Part shown: positions 1 to 7,406 of the stretch, piece by piece
Layout of the letters: each line of letters starts with the position of its first letter
Position numbering within the stretch: the first letter of the stretch is position 1
Assembly (NCBI GenBank): GCA_002440085.1
Contig: DJRM01000050.1
Coordinates: 1 to 34,362 of the forward strand
DNA length: 34,362 nt
Reading direction: 5' to 3'
Source of the DNA: Bacteroidales bacterium UBA6360
GTDB taxonomy: Bacteria; Bacteroidota; Bacteroidia; Bacteroidales; UBA932
Program-made: the position numbers and the translations under genes
Notes under the pieces: model-generated
Databases searched by the model: none
Told to the model about the DNA's origin: nothing
Seen by the model: only the letters and a program-made list of their open reading frames with translations

Positions 1-83
1 GAAAGGTTCGTCATTTAGCACCACTAAACTCCTCTCAAAACGGAAAAATCTGACTCAAAAATACATCTCAAAATAACTGAACC

Positions 84-161
84 TTTTCGATAAGCGAGAG
101 CAGAGCCAAGCTTGCTTGAGCTATGCCGAGCGCAGAAAAGTGGCAATTGAAAATTGAACAA
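84..161. repeat. Intergenic repeat-like segment upstream of sufS
   Basis: This stretch has no credible gene. It holds a short imperfect hairpin around CAAGC-TT-GCTTG (about 110-127, with flanking AGC/GCT) and then the 17-mer GGCAATTGAAAATTGAA (142-158). The same 17-mer recurs at 31040-31056, after the efflux operon. The composition and position resemble the short repeats found between genes in Bacteroidales, but family membership is my impression and not a verified match. Nothing else is recognisable in 1-186, apart from an 8-bp inverted pair, AAAGGTTC (2-9) and GAACCTTT (79-86), at the window edge. Confidence 0.4.
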
Positions 162-186
162 AAAATTTAAACAGCTTCTCACAAGA

Positions 187-209
187 TAGAATACTATTTT
201 GTAATTTTG
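187..209 (+). promoter_or_regulatory. Likely -7 promoter box of sufS with an upstream AT-rich motif
   Basis: TAATTTTG at 202-209 fits the Bacteroidota -7 consensus TAnnTTTG. No good TTTG lies 19-20 nt upstream, so the -33 element is weak or absent. The 18 nt at 187-204 match 16 of 18 positions of 32491-32508, which sits in the same register on the -7 box of the AAA ATPase gene. Transcription would begin near 215, which supports the start codon at 267 and excludes in-frame starts near 207. Confidence 0.5.
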
Positions 210-266
210 CAGTCTTGTAGCGTGGAGCCTCGGCGGAACCTGGCTTCAGTTGTAAAAGACGGGACA

Positions 267-1481
267 ATGAAAATAGACGAAATAAGATCGAAGTTTCCTT
301 CGCTTTCCGAGACTGTTTACGGAAAGCCGCTTGTCTATCTTGACAATGCGGCAACGTCGCAGCGTCCTGAATCTGTGCTGCGGATGCAGGACGAGTATTC
401 TCGTACTGCGAACTCGAACATTCACCGGGGGGTTCACTATCTTTCAAATGTGGCTACTGAACACTATGAGCAGGCGAGAGACACCGTCCGTGAGTTCATA
501 AATGCGGAGCATCGTGAGGAGATTGTCTTCACGTCCGGCACTACTGCGTCGGTCAATCTTGCAGCATATTCATTCGGCGACGCGTTCGTGAAGGAGGGGG
601 ACAACGTCGTGGTTTCCGCCGTCGAGCATCATTCCAATCTTGTTCCCTGGCAGCTGCTCTGCCGCAGGAAAGGCGCACAGCTGAGGATTATCCCTGTGGC
701 AGATGACGGAACTCTGTTGATCGAAGCACTCGAAAAGCTAATTGACGACCGGACAAGGATAGTCGCCGTCACGCAGGTTTCAAATGTCCTCGGAACAGTG
801 AATCCGGTCAGTGAAATCATTGCTTTTTGCCACGGTCGCGGTGTCCCGGTCCTTGTCGACGGGGCTCAGGGTATTGTTCATTGCGGCGCAGACGTTCAGG
901 AATTGGACTGTGACTTTTATGCTTTCTCGGGACATAAGATTTATGCTGCGACCGGCACCGGTGTCCTGTACGGAAAGAAGAAATGGCTCGAAACCATGCC
1001 GCCGTTTCTCTCCGGAGGGGAAATGGTAGACACCGTGACGCTTGAAAATGCCACTTTCGCACCGCTTCCGATGAAGTTTGAAGCCGGCACACAGAATTTC
1101 ATCGGTCAGTCAACTCTTAAACCGGCTCTCGAATTGGCTAAAGAATTTACTGACAGTGAAATAGTGGAATATCATAACGAAGTGTCCGCCTTTCTCTATG
1201 ATGAACTCTCGGCAAGAGCCCGCGTCCGGCTGTTTGGCACAGCAAAGCCTCGTGTTCCGGTGTTCTCTTTCTCTGTTGATGGGGTGCATCACGAGGATTT
1301 GGCGCAGATTCTTGACAAAATGGGAGTTGCCGTGCGTTCCGGACAGATGTGTGCCGAGCCTGTGATGGCACGTTTCGGCGTGACCGGAGTTCTTCGCGCC
1401 TCGCTTGCCCCGTACAATACGCTTGAGGAGGCGGAATATTTTCTGAGCTCACTTGATCGTGCTGTGAAGATGCTGTCATAA
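267..1481 (+). CDS. sufS: Cysteine desulfurase SufS
   Basis: This is a 404-residue PLP-dependent group II cysteine desulfurase. It removes sulfur from L-cysteine, giving alanine and an enzyme persulfide that supplies the SUF Fe-S cluster scaffold in the cytoplasm. Visible landmarks are the N-terminal LDNAATSQRP, the cofactor-binding EHHSN (about 120-124), the Schiff-base lysine in SGHK (K224) and the persulfide cysteine in RSGQMCAEP (C362), where the family usually has RSGHHCAQP. Length is normal for SufS. The start at 267 begins the conserved N-terminus and lies about 50 nt after the proposed transcription start. sufE and a SufT-type gene follow on the same strand. sufBCD are not in the window and could lie upstream of base 1 or elsewhere. 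Confidence 0.95.
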   Translation: MKIDEIRSKFPSLSETVYGKPLVYLDNAATSQRPESVLRMQDEYSRTANSNIHRGVHYLSNVATEHYEQARDTVREFINAEHREEIVFTSGTTASVNLAAYSFGDAFVKEGDNVVVSAVEHHSNLVPWQLLCRRKGAQLRIIPVADDGTLLIEALEKLIDDRTRIVAVTQVSNVLGTVNPVSEIIAFCHGRGVPVLVDGAQGIVHCGADVQELDCDFYAFSGHKIYAATGTGVLYGKKKWLETMPPFLSGGEMVDTVTLENATFAPLPMKFEAGTQNFIGQSTLKPALELAKEFTDSEIVEYHNEVSAFLYDELSARARVRLFGTAKPRVPVFSFSVDGVHHEDLAQILDKMGVAVRSGQMCAEPVMARFGVTGVLRASLAPYNTLEEAEYFLSSLDRAVKMLS

Positions 1482-1569
1482 TAAAGAGTATTGTAGAATG
1501 GCTTTGTTGGAATCAATTTTGTATTGAGTCTGAGACCCTTGAGATGGCGAGGGCTAAAAGTTAAGAAAT

Positions 1570-2025
1570 ATGGATAAAGAAAATAGTTTGGCGGAAGTAG
1601 AATCCGAGGTCATCGATGAGTTCAACATGTTTGATGACTGGCTTGACAAATATGAATACCTGATTGAACTTGGCAAGTCCCTGAAGGGCTATCCAGAAGA
1701 AAAGAAAACTGATGATCATCTGATAAAAGGCTGTCAATCGAGGGTTTGGCTTGATTGGCAATATAAAGATGGCCGGTTATGGTTCAATGCGGACAGCGAC
1801 GCCATCATCACAAAGGGAATAATATCCCTGCTCATCCGCATCTATTCAGGGCGCACGCCGCAGGAAATTGCCTTTTCCGATTTTTCCGTCGTCGAGAAAA
1901 TCGGTCTGAAGGAAAATCTTTCTCCGACAAGGGCTAACGGACTTGCATCGATGATTGAGACAATCAGAAAAGCCGCAGCCGCGCAGTTATGTATCGATGC
2001 GACCATTTTGTCTACGATAGCATAG
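1570..2025 (+). CDS. sufE: SufE sulfur acceptor
   Basis: This 151-residue protein belongs to the SufE/CsdE family. SufE takes the persulfide sulfur from SufS onto its own cysteine, stimulates the desulfurase and passes sulfur to the SufBCD scaffold. The family signature is clear: EYLIELGKSL (about 29-38), then IKGCQSRVW with the acceptor Cys55, then the region ending in SGRTPQEI. Length is typical. It lies 88 nt after sufS on the same strand. I see no convincing promoter or terminator in that gap, so co-transcription with sufS is likely. The SufS/SufE pairing supports both calls. Confidence 0.93.
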   Translation: MDKENSLAEVESEVIDEFNMFDDWLDKYEYLIELGKSLKGYPEEKKTDDHLIKGCQSRVWLDWQYKDGRLWFNADSDAIITKGIISLLIRIYSGRTPQEIAFSDFSVVEKIGLKENLSPTRANGLASMIETIRKAAAAQLCIDATILSTIA

Positions 2026-2062
2026 ACATTGTTGGTTTTCAAAAAATTGAGATAATGATATT

Positions 2063-2368
2063 ATGGCGCTTGAAGGTGATATAATACGTGCTTTGAGACA
2101 GGTTTATGACCCGGAAATTCCTGTCAATATCTATGATTTGGGACTCATCTATGAACTTAAGGTTGACGAGGAGCATAATGTCTACATTCAGATGACGCTT
2201 ACGGCTCCGAACTGTCCGATGGCTGACTATGTCGTGGACGAAGTGCAGAAGTCCGTCGAGGATGTCCCCGGGGTTGTCAGCGTTAAGGTTGACCTTGTAT
2301 TTGATCCGGCGTGGGACAAGAGTCGGATGTCGGAGGAGGCGCTTGTTGAGCTTGGTCTTGATGAATAG
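2063..2368 (+). CDS. SufT-like DUF59/MIP18-family Fe-S assembly protein
   Basis: This 101-residue protein is a single DUF59 (MIP18/PaaD-like) domain. Features seen are the helix IIRALRQVYDPEIPVNIYDLGLIY (split as IIRALRQVYDPEIP at 7-20 and VNIYDLGLIY at 21-30), the conserved MTLTAPNCPM with Cys51, and a C-terminal VKVDLVFDPAW. Bacterial members next to suf genes (SufT) help Fe-S clusters mature on client proteins. That role is known for the family and is inferred here from position, 37 nt after sufE. The protein lacks extra domains and matches the usual size. It is probably the third gene of a sufS-sufE-sufT unit. Confidence 0.88.
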   Translation: MALEGDIIRALRQVYDPEIPVNIYDLGLIYELKVDEEHNVYIQMTLTAPNCPMADYVVDEVQKSVEDVPGVVSVKVDLVFDPAWDKSRMSEEALVELGLDE

Positions 2369-2449
2369 CGGGGCGCCTAAAAGGCGGCCTGCTTCGTTGG
2401 ACTTTGGCAATTCCTTTCTTTCAGCGTTTTTATTATAGGTGTTTTTTGT

Positions 2450-2463
2450 GGGGGGGGGGAGGA
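2450..2463 (+). repeat. G10 homopolymer run followed by GGAGG-like sequence before folK
   Basis: Ten consecutive G residues occupy 2450-2459, followed by AGG, ending 7 nt before the folK ATG at 2470. It is the longest homopolymer I noticed in the window. It could act as an unusually purine-rich ribosome site, and slippage here would change leader length without altering the FolK protein. Confidence 0.7.
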
Positions 2464-2469
2464 ATTCTT

Positions 2470-2937
2470 ATGGTTAATTCTTTCGTTTCTGTGTATTTTT
2501 CTTTAGGCAGCAACATGGGGGACAGGAGGGAAAATATCCTTGCGGCGGTGCGGATGATGGGGGAGAGATTTTCTGATATGGAAGGTGTTGAACGTAAGCC
2601 TGTTGCAATGTCTTCCTTGATTGAGACCGAGCCGTGGGGATTCGAGTCCGACAAGAAGTTTCTGAATGCTGCCGTGCGCTTCGACCTGGCGTCTTCTCCG
2701 CATGACATCCTCAGGACCGTCAAATCCATTGAACGGCAGCTCGGACGTGAAACAAAATCTCCTGTCTATGATTCCGAAGGCAAGAGGATATACGCTTCCC
2801 GCCCCATCGACATCGACATTCTCCTCTACGGTGACGAGAAAATCAGCACCCCTGACCTCATAATCCCGCATCCGCGAATGTACGAACGTGATTTTGTTCT
2901 CATCCCACTCCGCGAAATAGGTGTGTCTCTTATTTAG
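2470..2937 (+). CDS. folK: 2-amino-4-hydroxy-6-hydroxymethyldihydropteridine pyrophosphokinase
   Basis: This 155-residue enzyme transfers pyrophosphate from ATP to 6-hydroxymethyl-7,8-dihydropterin in folate synthesis. Family motifs are all present: SLGSNMGDR (11-19), the ETEPWGF loop (52-58), RPIDIDILLYG (111-121, carrying the metal-binding aspartates) and IPHPRMYERDFVLIPL (132-147). The reading frame is open further upstream to 2404, but that extension is encoded largely by the G10 run. The family N-terminus begins just after the ATG at 2470, so this start is preferred. The gene follows the suf unit by 101 nt and may have its own leader. Confidence 0.93.
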   Translation: MVNSFVSVYFSLGSNMGDRRENILAAVRMMGERFSDMEGVERKPVAMSSLIETEPWGFESDKKFLNAAVRFDLASSPHDILRTVKSIERQLGRETKSPVYDSEGKRIYASRPIDIDILLYGDEKISTPDLIIPHPRMYERDFVLIPLREIGVSLI

Positions 2938-2948
2938 TTTTACTATAT

Positions 2949-3037
2949 AACGAATTGAATGGTAGTGAGTTATATGGTGTTGTCGGAATGGAGTAAAGTC
3001 TGTTAGGTAAAACTCATTGTTTATGTATCAATTCGTT
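2949..3037. repeat. Nested inverted repeat downstream of folK
   Basis: Outer arms AACGAATTGA (2949-2958) and TCAATTCGTT (3028-3037) are a perfect 10-bp inverted pair. Inside them, TGAGTT (2966-2971) and AACTCA (3011-3016) are another perfect pair in the same nesting order. The segment is AT-rich and non-coding. No U-run follows the right arm, so it is not a standard intrinsic terminator. It may be a structured 3' end or a small non-autonomous repeat. Confidence 0.5.
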
Positions 3038-3076
3038 GTATGCTGTTTTCAGGATGAAACAATGTGAAACACTTTG

Positions 3077-3108
3077 TTTGGATGGAATATGGAATTTCTA
3101 TATCTTTG
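3077..3108 (+). promoter_or_regulatory. Bacteroidota-type promoter (TTTG / TATCTTTG)
   Basis: TTTG at 3077-3080, a 20-nt spacer, and TATCTTTG at 3101-3108 match the Bacteroidota primary-sigma consensus well. Transcription would start near 3115, only a few bases before the left arm of a 15-bp inverted repeat. It therefore drives the small gene at 3168 in the present arrangement. If the bracketed segment were absent, it would lie about 40-45 nt before the receptor gene at 3633. Confidence 0.75.
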
Positions 3109-3120
3109 AGACGATTGTTG

Positions 3121-3602
3121 AATCCGGAAGGAGGATAAGTATTATTAACCCATTTATTTTAAACACTATGAAACGATTTCTATTTCTAAGCATTGCACTA
3201 TTATCATGTGCTGTGGCTATTGCACAAAACCTAATATTGGTGAAGGGGTATGTAAGGGACAGTTATGGCGACCCTTTGATAGGCGCGGTAGTTATGGTGA
3301 AAGGCTCTGCGTCGGATGGTACTTTAACGGATATGAATGGACGCTATCAGATTCTTTGCAGGAAAGGTGCCACTTTGGTATGTTCATATATTGGTCTGAA
3401 TTCAAGTGCCAAAATGGTAAAAGATAATCCAAATATAAACTTTACTCTTTCTGAACCTGTAGTAGAAACTTTCTTCACCAGTGATTTATGCGACCAAGAT
3501 AGTCGTCTGCTACCATGGGATAGAATTTTTAATCAGAACGAATATCTCTATAGCTATAGCAGATAAACGGACTAATGCTTGAATTTTTCCTCCTTCCGGA
3601 TT
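3121..3602. repeat. Segment bounded by perfect 15-bp inverted repeats
   Basis: AATCCGGAAGGAGGA (3121-3135) and TCCTCCTTCCGGATT (3588-3602) are exact reverse complements over 15 bp, with no further match inward or outward. They enclose 482 bp containing one gene (3168-3566) and nothing else. I see no target-site duplication at the outer edges (left flank GTTG, right flank TTTA). The segment sits between a good promoter and the receptor gene. The pairing is seen directly. That it inverts or was inserted is inference. Confidence 0.7.
3168..3566 (+). CDS. Small secreted protein with a single carboxypeptidase-regulatory-like domain
   Basis: This is a 132-residue predicted periplasmic or surface protein. 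The N-terminus MKRFLFLSIALLSCAVAIAQ is a signal peptide. The mature part (about 24-98) resembles the CarboxypepD_reg-like beta-sandwich that precedes SusC barrels, with GDPLIGAVVMVKG, a TDMNGRYQI turn and SYIGLNS. Instead of a TonB box, plug and barrel, it ends after about 34 unrecognised residues. It could be a truncated SusC-type gene or a genuine one-domain protein. The start at 3168 is chosen because the promoter at 3077-3108 excludes the upstream ATG at 3036. The gene looks richer in A/T than its neighbours and is bracketed by the 15-bp inverted repeats, which suggests a mobile or switchable unit. Function unknown. Confidence 0.65.
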   Translation: MKRFLFLSIALLSCAVAIAQNLILVKGYVRDSYGDPLIGAVVMVKGSASDGTLTDMNGRYQILCRKGATLVCSYIGLNSSAKMVKDNPNINFTLSEPVVETFFTSDLCDQDSRLLPWDRIFNQNEYLYSYSR

Positions 3603-3632
3603 TTTATTTCTGGCTTTACGTACATTTTGTTT

Positions 3633-6404
3633 ATGAGGAAAAAAATTATTCTGGTGTTTTATGTCATGGCGTTGGGCTGTCATGCGGCGAACGGGCAGAA
3701 TGATGCTCTGGCCAATGTTTATGGTGTCGTATCTCAGAAAATCACTGATGACTTTGGGGGCAATAAGAGTGAATTCATACACCCTTTGACAAGTGCAAAT
3801 GTCCGGCTTGTGACGGAAAAATGCGACACTCTTTATGCGACAACAAATTTGCAGGGAGTTTTTGCTTTCAGAAACCTTGAGCCGCAGACTGTTCTGCTGA
3901 ATATCTTTTTAGTCGGGAAAAAGTCAATTTCCGGGAGATATACCATCGAACCGGGGCGTAATGCGTTCTATTTCACGATGGAGGATGTTCCTGAACGTTT
4001 GGATGGTGCGGCTGTGACTGCTGAAATTCCTCTTTCAAAGCAGGCCGGCGACACGACAATTTTCAATGCCGCGGCTGTTTCTGCTCAAAACACGGACAAT
4101 GCACGGGCTATTTTGGAGCAGTTGCCCGGTTTTCAGGTCGGACAGGACAAGATAACTGTTGATGGAGAGGTCGTGAAACGGACCTATGTCAATGGAGTGC
4201 TTATTTTCGGAGACAACACGATGACGGCCCTGAATGCCCTGAAAGCAGATGAAGTGTCGAAAGTTCTTGTCTATGACGAGATTGCTCCCACCGACCGTCG
4301 CCGCGGGCTGAAGCACGCGCAGCGGCAGAAAGTACTTGACATAAAGACAAAGGAGAAGCTCATGTCTCTGGCTAATGCCGCGGTTGTTGCCGGCGGAGGC
4401 GTGGACGGAGACGGTGGGACAGGACGTTGGCTCGGTGCGGGAGGCGTGGCTTTCTGGTCTGAGATGTTCGGGGTAAGTGCATTGGCCTCAACCGGCAATG
4501 TCGGTTCTGTAATTGATTCCGACAATCTGGAGGATTCCACTCCGAGTGACGTCGTCCTGGCAACGCAGAGGCTCGGCGCATTGTCTTCTTATGACGAAAA
4601 TGTGTCGGCTGTCGCATCTGTTTCAAAATACTGGAAGAACCGTCTGTACGGCAATGGAATTAAGGCCTCGTATTCTTTCGGTAACGACTGGCATAAAAGC
4701 GCAAACCATGCACTTACGGAATATTACCAGTCCGAGGTAAACCCCGCAATGACCTATTTTGACACATCGTCGGTTTCAAGTCTGAACAGAAAGCATTCGT
4801 TTGAACTTTCTTCTGTTCTTAACGACACGCCGCTGAAAAGCATTGACATCAGTCTTAATGGTAATGTCTCCAAGTCAAGGACGGACGGAGTTGATGCACA
4901 GCGTATATTGTCTGAAACAGAGATGATACGTCATGAGAACAGCGGCTCGGATGTCCGTAACTATGGCTTGGGCGGCCGTTTGGGCTGGGCACATAACGAC
5001 CTTGAAAAAATCCGTCCGTCTTTTGAACTGGCGGCTGATTTTCACGACAACAAGGACGTTTCGTGGAATGTGGACACATTGAGGTCTTCGTACAACCGCA
5101 GGCAACTTTCTGCGGAAGGGTTCGGTAGAGGGGTGTCAGCCAGTGCGGGTCTTTCGTTAGAAGGAATGCTCATAAACAACGATGAACATACCCTTTCACT
5201 TGTCGGGACTCTCAAGTCCGGGTACATTCATAGCCGAAGCCGTAATATGGCGGTAGACAACATGGACCCGTCAAATCCTTCCATTGATTATGGAAGTACC
5301 TATGATTACACTTGGAATATTTTCAATAATTCGGTCTCGTTGTCCGGAAGTTATTTAAGAAAAGGTCTTGCGGTCACGGCAAATGTCGAGTTCAGGGACA
5401 CTTACAGGAAGGATAATGAGGCCTTGCCAAAACCAGGATGTGGGTCTGACAGGCATTTCTTTTCGGTCTTGCCGTGGCTCACCATTAAATACAGACGCAT
5501 TTCAATGACCCTGCACACGTCATCGGAAATACCGTCTCTCGAACAATCAAGGGATAGGATAAGCAATGCAAATCCTCTTGTTCTGACTGGAGGGAATCCT
5601 CGATTGCGGCAGGAATATGGATTGTCAGGGAAGCTTTCATACAGCACACCTATAGGAAGGAAGCGCAGGATGACCTTGTTGGCTGCCATTGACGGGCAAT
5701 GTCATTTCAACAGCATTGTCTCCGCGACGAGGTATTTTGATTCCGAGACCGCCCTGCCCGAATATGGTAATTATATTGTGCCGGCCGGTGCAATCTTAAA
5801 CACATTTTCAAACGCATCTGTTCCGGCATGGCAGATTGAGGGTTCTGCCAATGTTTCCGGTGTGCTTATCCCGAATAAACTGACGCTTGGAGCAAATGTC
5901 GTCGGGCATTACAAGGAGCGGCCACAGTATGCGGGAAATGTGATTGTCGGTTTGAGCGAAGGTTTTGCCATGCTTTCTGCAAACATGAGATATACGCCTA
6001 TACAAAAGAAGCTGTTCTTTAATCTCTCTCCAAAGATCCATTACTGCAACTCATTCAGTGACGGTTCGGAGACAATTTCCGAATGGATTTCGTTCTCGGT
6101 GGGATTCTCGGCTGACTATGTGTTTCTCAAAAAAGGAAAGTTTTGCATAAAAAATGACCTTTTCTATAACAGGCACCTTTCCGGGTTCGGCCAGAATGTC
6201 TTGACCGACAGGCTCAATGCCTATGTGGAGTGGCGTATGCTCAGGAATAGTCTTACGCTGCGGTTCGGAGGATATGATTTGCTTAATTCTTCCGCGAAAT
6301 ATGTCACGAAGGCCACAGCCCTTTACAACAGTCAGAGTTGGACACCGTCTTGGGGACGTTATTTTATGTTCACCGTCGCATATAATTTCCGAAAAAAAGA
6401 ATGA
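3633..6404 (+). CDS. TonB-dependent-receptor-like outer membrane beta-barrel protein
   Basis: This 923-residue outer-membrane protein has a signal peptide (about 1-22, MRKKIILVFYVMALGCHA), a carboxypeptidase-regulatory-like domain (about 35-120, including ATTNLQGVFAFRNLEP), a plug-like region (about 140-240, with GDTTIFNAAA, LEQLPGFQV and ITVDGEVVKR), and a long barrel ending in FMFTVAYNFRKKE. This order matches the outer membrane beta-barrel family (PF14905 type) related to TonB receptors; no SusD partner is adjacent. The ligand is unknown. The start at 3633 gives the signal peptide; an in-frame ATG at 3579 lies before the right inverted-repeat arm and would spoil it. I found no TAnnTTTG box between 3567 and 3632, so it may depend on the promoter at 3077-3108 reading through the bracketed segment. 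Confidence 0.82.
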   Translation: MRKKIILVFYVMALGCHAANGQNDALANVYGVVSQKITDDFGGNKSEFIHPLTSANVRLVTEKCDTLYATTNLQGVFAFRNLEPQTVLLNIFLVGKKSISGRYTIEPGRNAFYFTMEDVPERLDGAAVTAEIPLSKQAGDTTIFNAAAVSAQNTDNARAILEQLPGFQVGQDKITVDGEVVKRTYVNGVLIFGDNTMTALNALKADEVSKVLVYDEIAPTDRRRGLKHAQRQKVLDIKTKEKLMSLANAAVVAGGGVDGDGGTGRWLGAGGVAFWSEMFGVSALASTGNVGSVIDSDNLEDSTPSDVVLATQRLGALSSYDENVSAVASVSKYWKNRLYGNGIKASYSFGNDWHKSANHALTEYYQSEVNPAMTYFDTSSVSSLNRKHSFELSSVLNDTPLKSIDISLNGNVSKSRTDGVDAQRILSETEMIRHENSGSDVRNYGLGGRLGWAHNDLEKIRPSFELAADFHDNKDVSWNVDTLRSSYNRRQLSAEGFGRGVSASAGLSLEGMLINNDEHTLSLVGTLKSGYIHSRSRNMAVDNMDPSNPSIDYGSTYDYTWNIFNNSVSLSGSYLRKGLAVTANVEFRDTYRKDNEALPKPGCGSDRHFFSVLPWLTIKYRRISMTLHTSSEIPSLEQSRDRISNANPLVLTGGNPRLRQEYGLSGKLSYSTPIGRKRRMTLLAAIDGQCHFNSIVSATRYFDSETALPEYGNYIVPAGAILNTFSNASVPAWQIEGSANVSGVLIPNKLTLGANVVGHYKERPQYAGNVIVGLSEGFAMLSANMRYTPIQKKLFFNLSPKIHYCNSFSDGSETISEWISFSVGFSADYVFLKKGKFCIKNDLFYNRHLSGFGQNVLTDRLNAYVEWRMLRNSLTLRFGGYDLLNSSAKYVTKATALYNSQSWTPSWGRYFMFTVAYNFRKKE

Positions 6405-6412
6405 GTGCCTCC

Positions 6413-6443
6413 TTTGGAAATAGGCGGGAATCGACTATATTTG
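6413..6443 (+). promoter_or_regulatory. Bacteroidota-type promoter (TTTG / TATATTTG)
   Basis: TTTG at 6413-6416, a 19-nt spacer and TATATTTG at 6436-6443 match the consensus exactly. The promoter begins 8 nt after the preceding receptor stop codon. It places the transcription start near 6450, 15 nt before the ATG at 6465, so the barrel and lipoprotein genes downstream have their own expression control. Confidence 0.8.
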
Positions 6444-6464
6444 TGGGCGATAAAAATTGAGCTT

Positions 6465-7394
6465 ATGAAACGATTCTTAATCTTGCTGATGATGCTTGTC
6501 CTTGCTGTTCAGCTCCAGGCACGCAGGCGGTCTGATGTGCCTCAGGCATATGCTTATGGTAGTTCAGTGGATGTCCAGGGGGGATTCGTCGGCATGCCCT
6601 TTTCCGTCTCGGGAGACTCGGGCAACGCCTGCGGCATTGGTGCCGGGGGAGAGTTTCAGATGCGTTACAGCCATTTCTTCGGAAAACACTTGGGCGCTTT
6701 CGTTTCCTTTTCCATTCTTGGCACTGACATTGACGATGTAAGTTACTTCGGGGCTGTGAACAAGGCTGACGGAGGGCGCTACCGCTACGGGAGGATTGTC
6801 AACGATATCTATAGTTTCCGCAACGGGTCAGAGCTTTTCGGATGTGACAACAGTTTCTCTGCGGCTGCATTCCAAATAGGTGCTGCCTATCGCTATGATT
6901 TCGGAGGGTGGAGCCTGCGCCCCATGGTCGGAATCGGAGTCGGCAGTCTCAGGGGCAATTCATTCAGTTACAGACGTATCCCTCGTGACGGCAGTGCTCC
7001 GACAGGAGTTACATATCGTGTCACGGAAAGCTATCTGGACTATATGGAGGAACCCGTGTCCGACAACAAGAGCATCACAGCGGTTCTTTCGGCATCCCTC
7101 CAGCTGACATATACTTTCAACCGTCATTTCTACATTTCCGCAGAGTGCGGTTTCAAATGTTTCCCGAACAGTTTCAACTACGAGAAGGTCAGCTATCAGT
7201 TCAAGAAGGCCTTTGAACCATCCAATTGGGCTGAATCAGTGGCATGGTCGGAAATGGAGGACAGATATGTCCTTGACGTGAATTCCGCGGTCAGCACGGC
7301 AGCCAGACTTCCGTTCAACTTCCTGAGCATCAATTTCGGAATAGGCTGGAACATCGGCATGAATCGCTATCAGTCAGGCAAGTATTCAAAGTAG
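6465..7394 (+). CDS. Predicted outer membrane beta-barrel protein
   Basis: This 309-residue protein has a signal peptide MKRFLILLMMLVLAVQLQA and a body of alternating aromatic and polar strands with glycine-rich turns. Examples are AAYRYDFGGWSLRPMVGIGVG (about 155-175), LQLTYTFNRHFYISAECGF and the final LSINFGIGWNIG. This is the usual look of 8-14-stranded OmpA/porin-like outer-membrane barrels. No OmpA peptidoglycan-binding domain is present and I do not recognise a named family. The start at 6465 lies just behind a textbook promoter. The longer frame, open to 6405, overlaps that promoter and is rejected. A lipoprotein gene follows 12 nt later and is probably co-transcribed. Confidence 0.72.
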   Translation: MKRFLILLMMLVLAVQLQARRRSDVPQAYAYGSSVDVQGGFVGMPFSVSGDSGNACGIGAGGEFQMRYSHFFGKHLGAFVSFSILGTDIDDVSYFGAVNKADGGRYRYGRIVNDIYSFRNGSELFGCDNSFSAAAFQIGAAYRYDFGGWSLRPMVGIGVGSLRGNSFSYRRIPRDGSAPTGVTYRVTESYLDYMEEPVSDNKSITAVLSASLQLTYTFNRHFYISAECGFKCFPNSFNYEKVSYQFKKAFEPSNWAESVAWSEMEDRYVLDVNSAVSTAARLPFNFLSINFGIGWNIGMNRYQSGKYSK

Positions 7395-7406
7395 AACGGA
7401 ATCATC

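Noticed and set aside
3036..3167. Upstream extension of the small secreted gene to the ATG at 3036
   Set aside because: The extension covers the promoter at 3077-3108 and would bury the signal peptide.
3430..3437. Minus-strand TATATTTG box inside the bracketed gene, which would face the receptor gene if the segment inverted
   Set aside because: There is no -33 element at the right distance, and the box lies in an AT-rich coding stretch where it can occur by chance. It is worth recalling only if inversion is shown.
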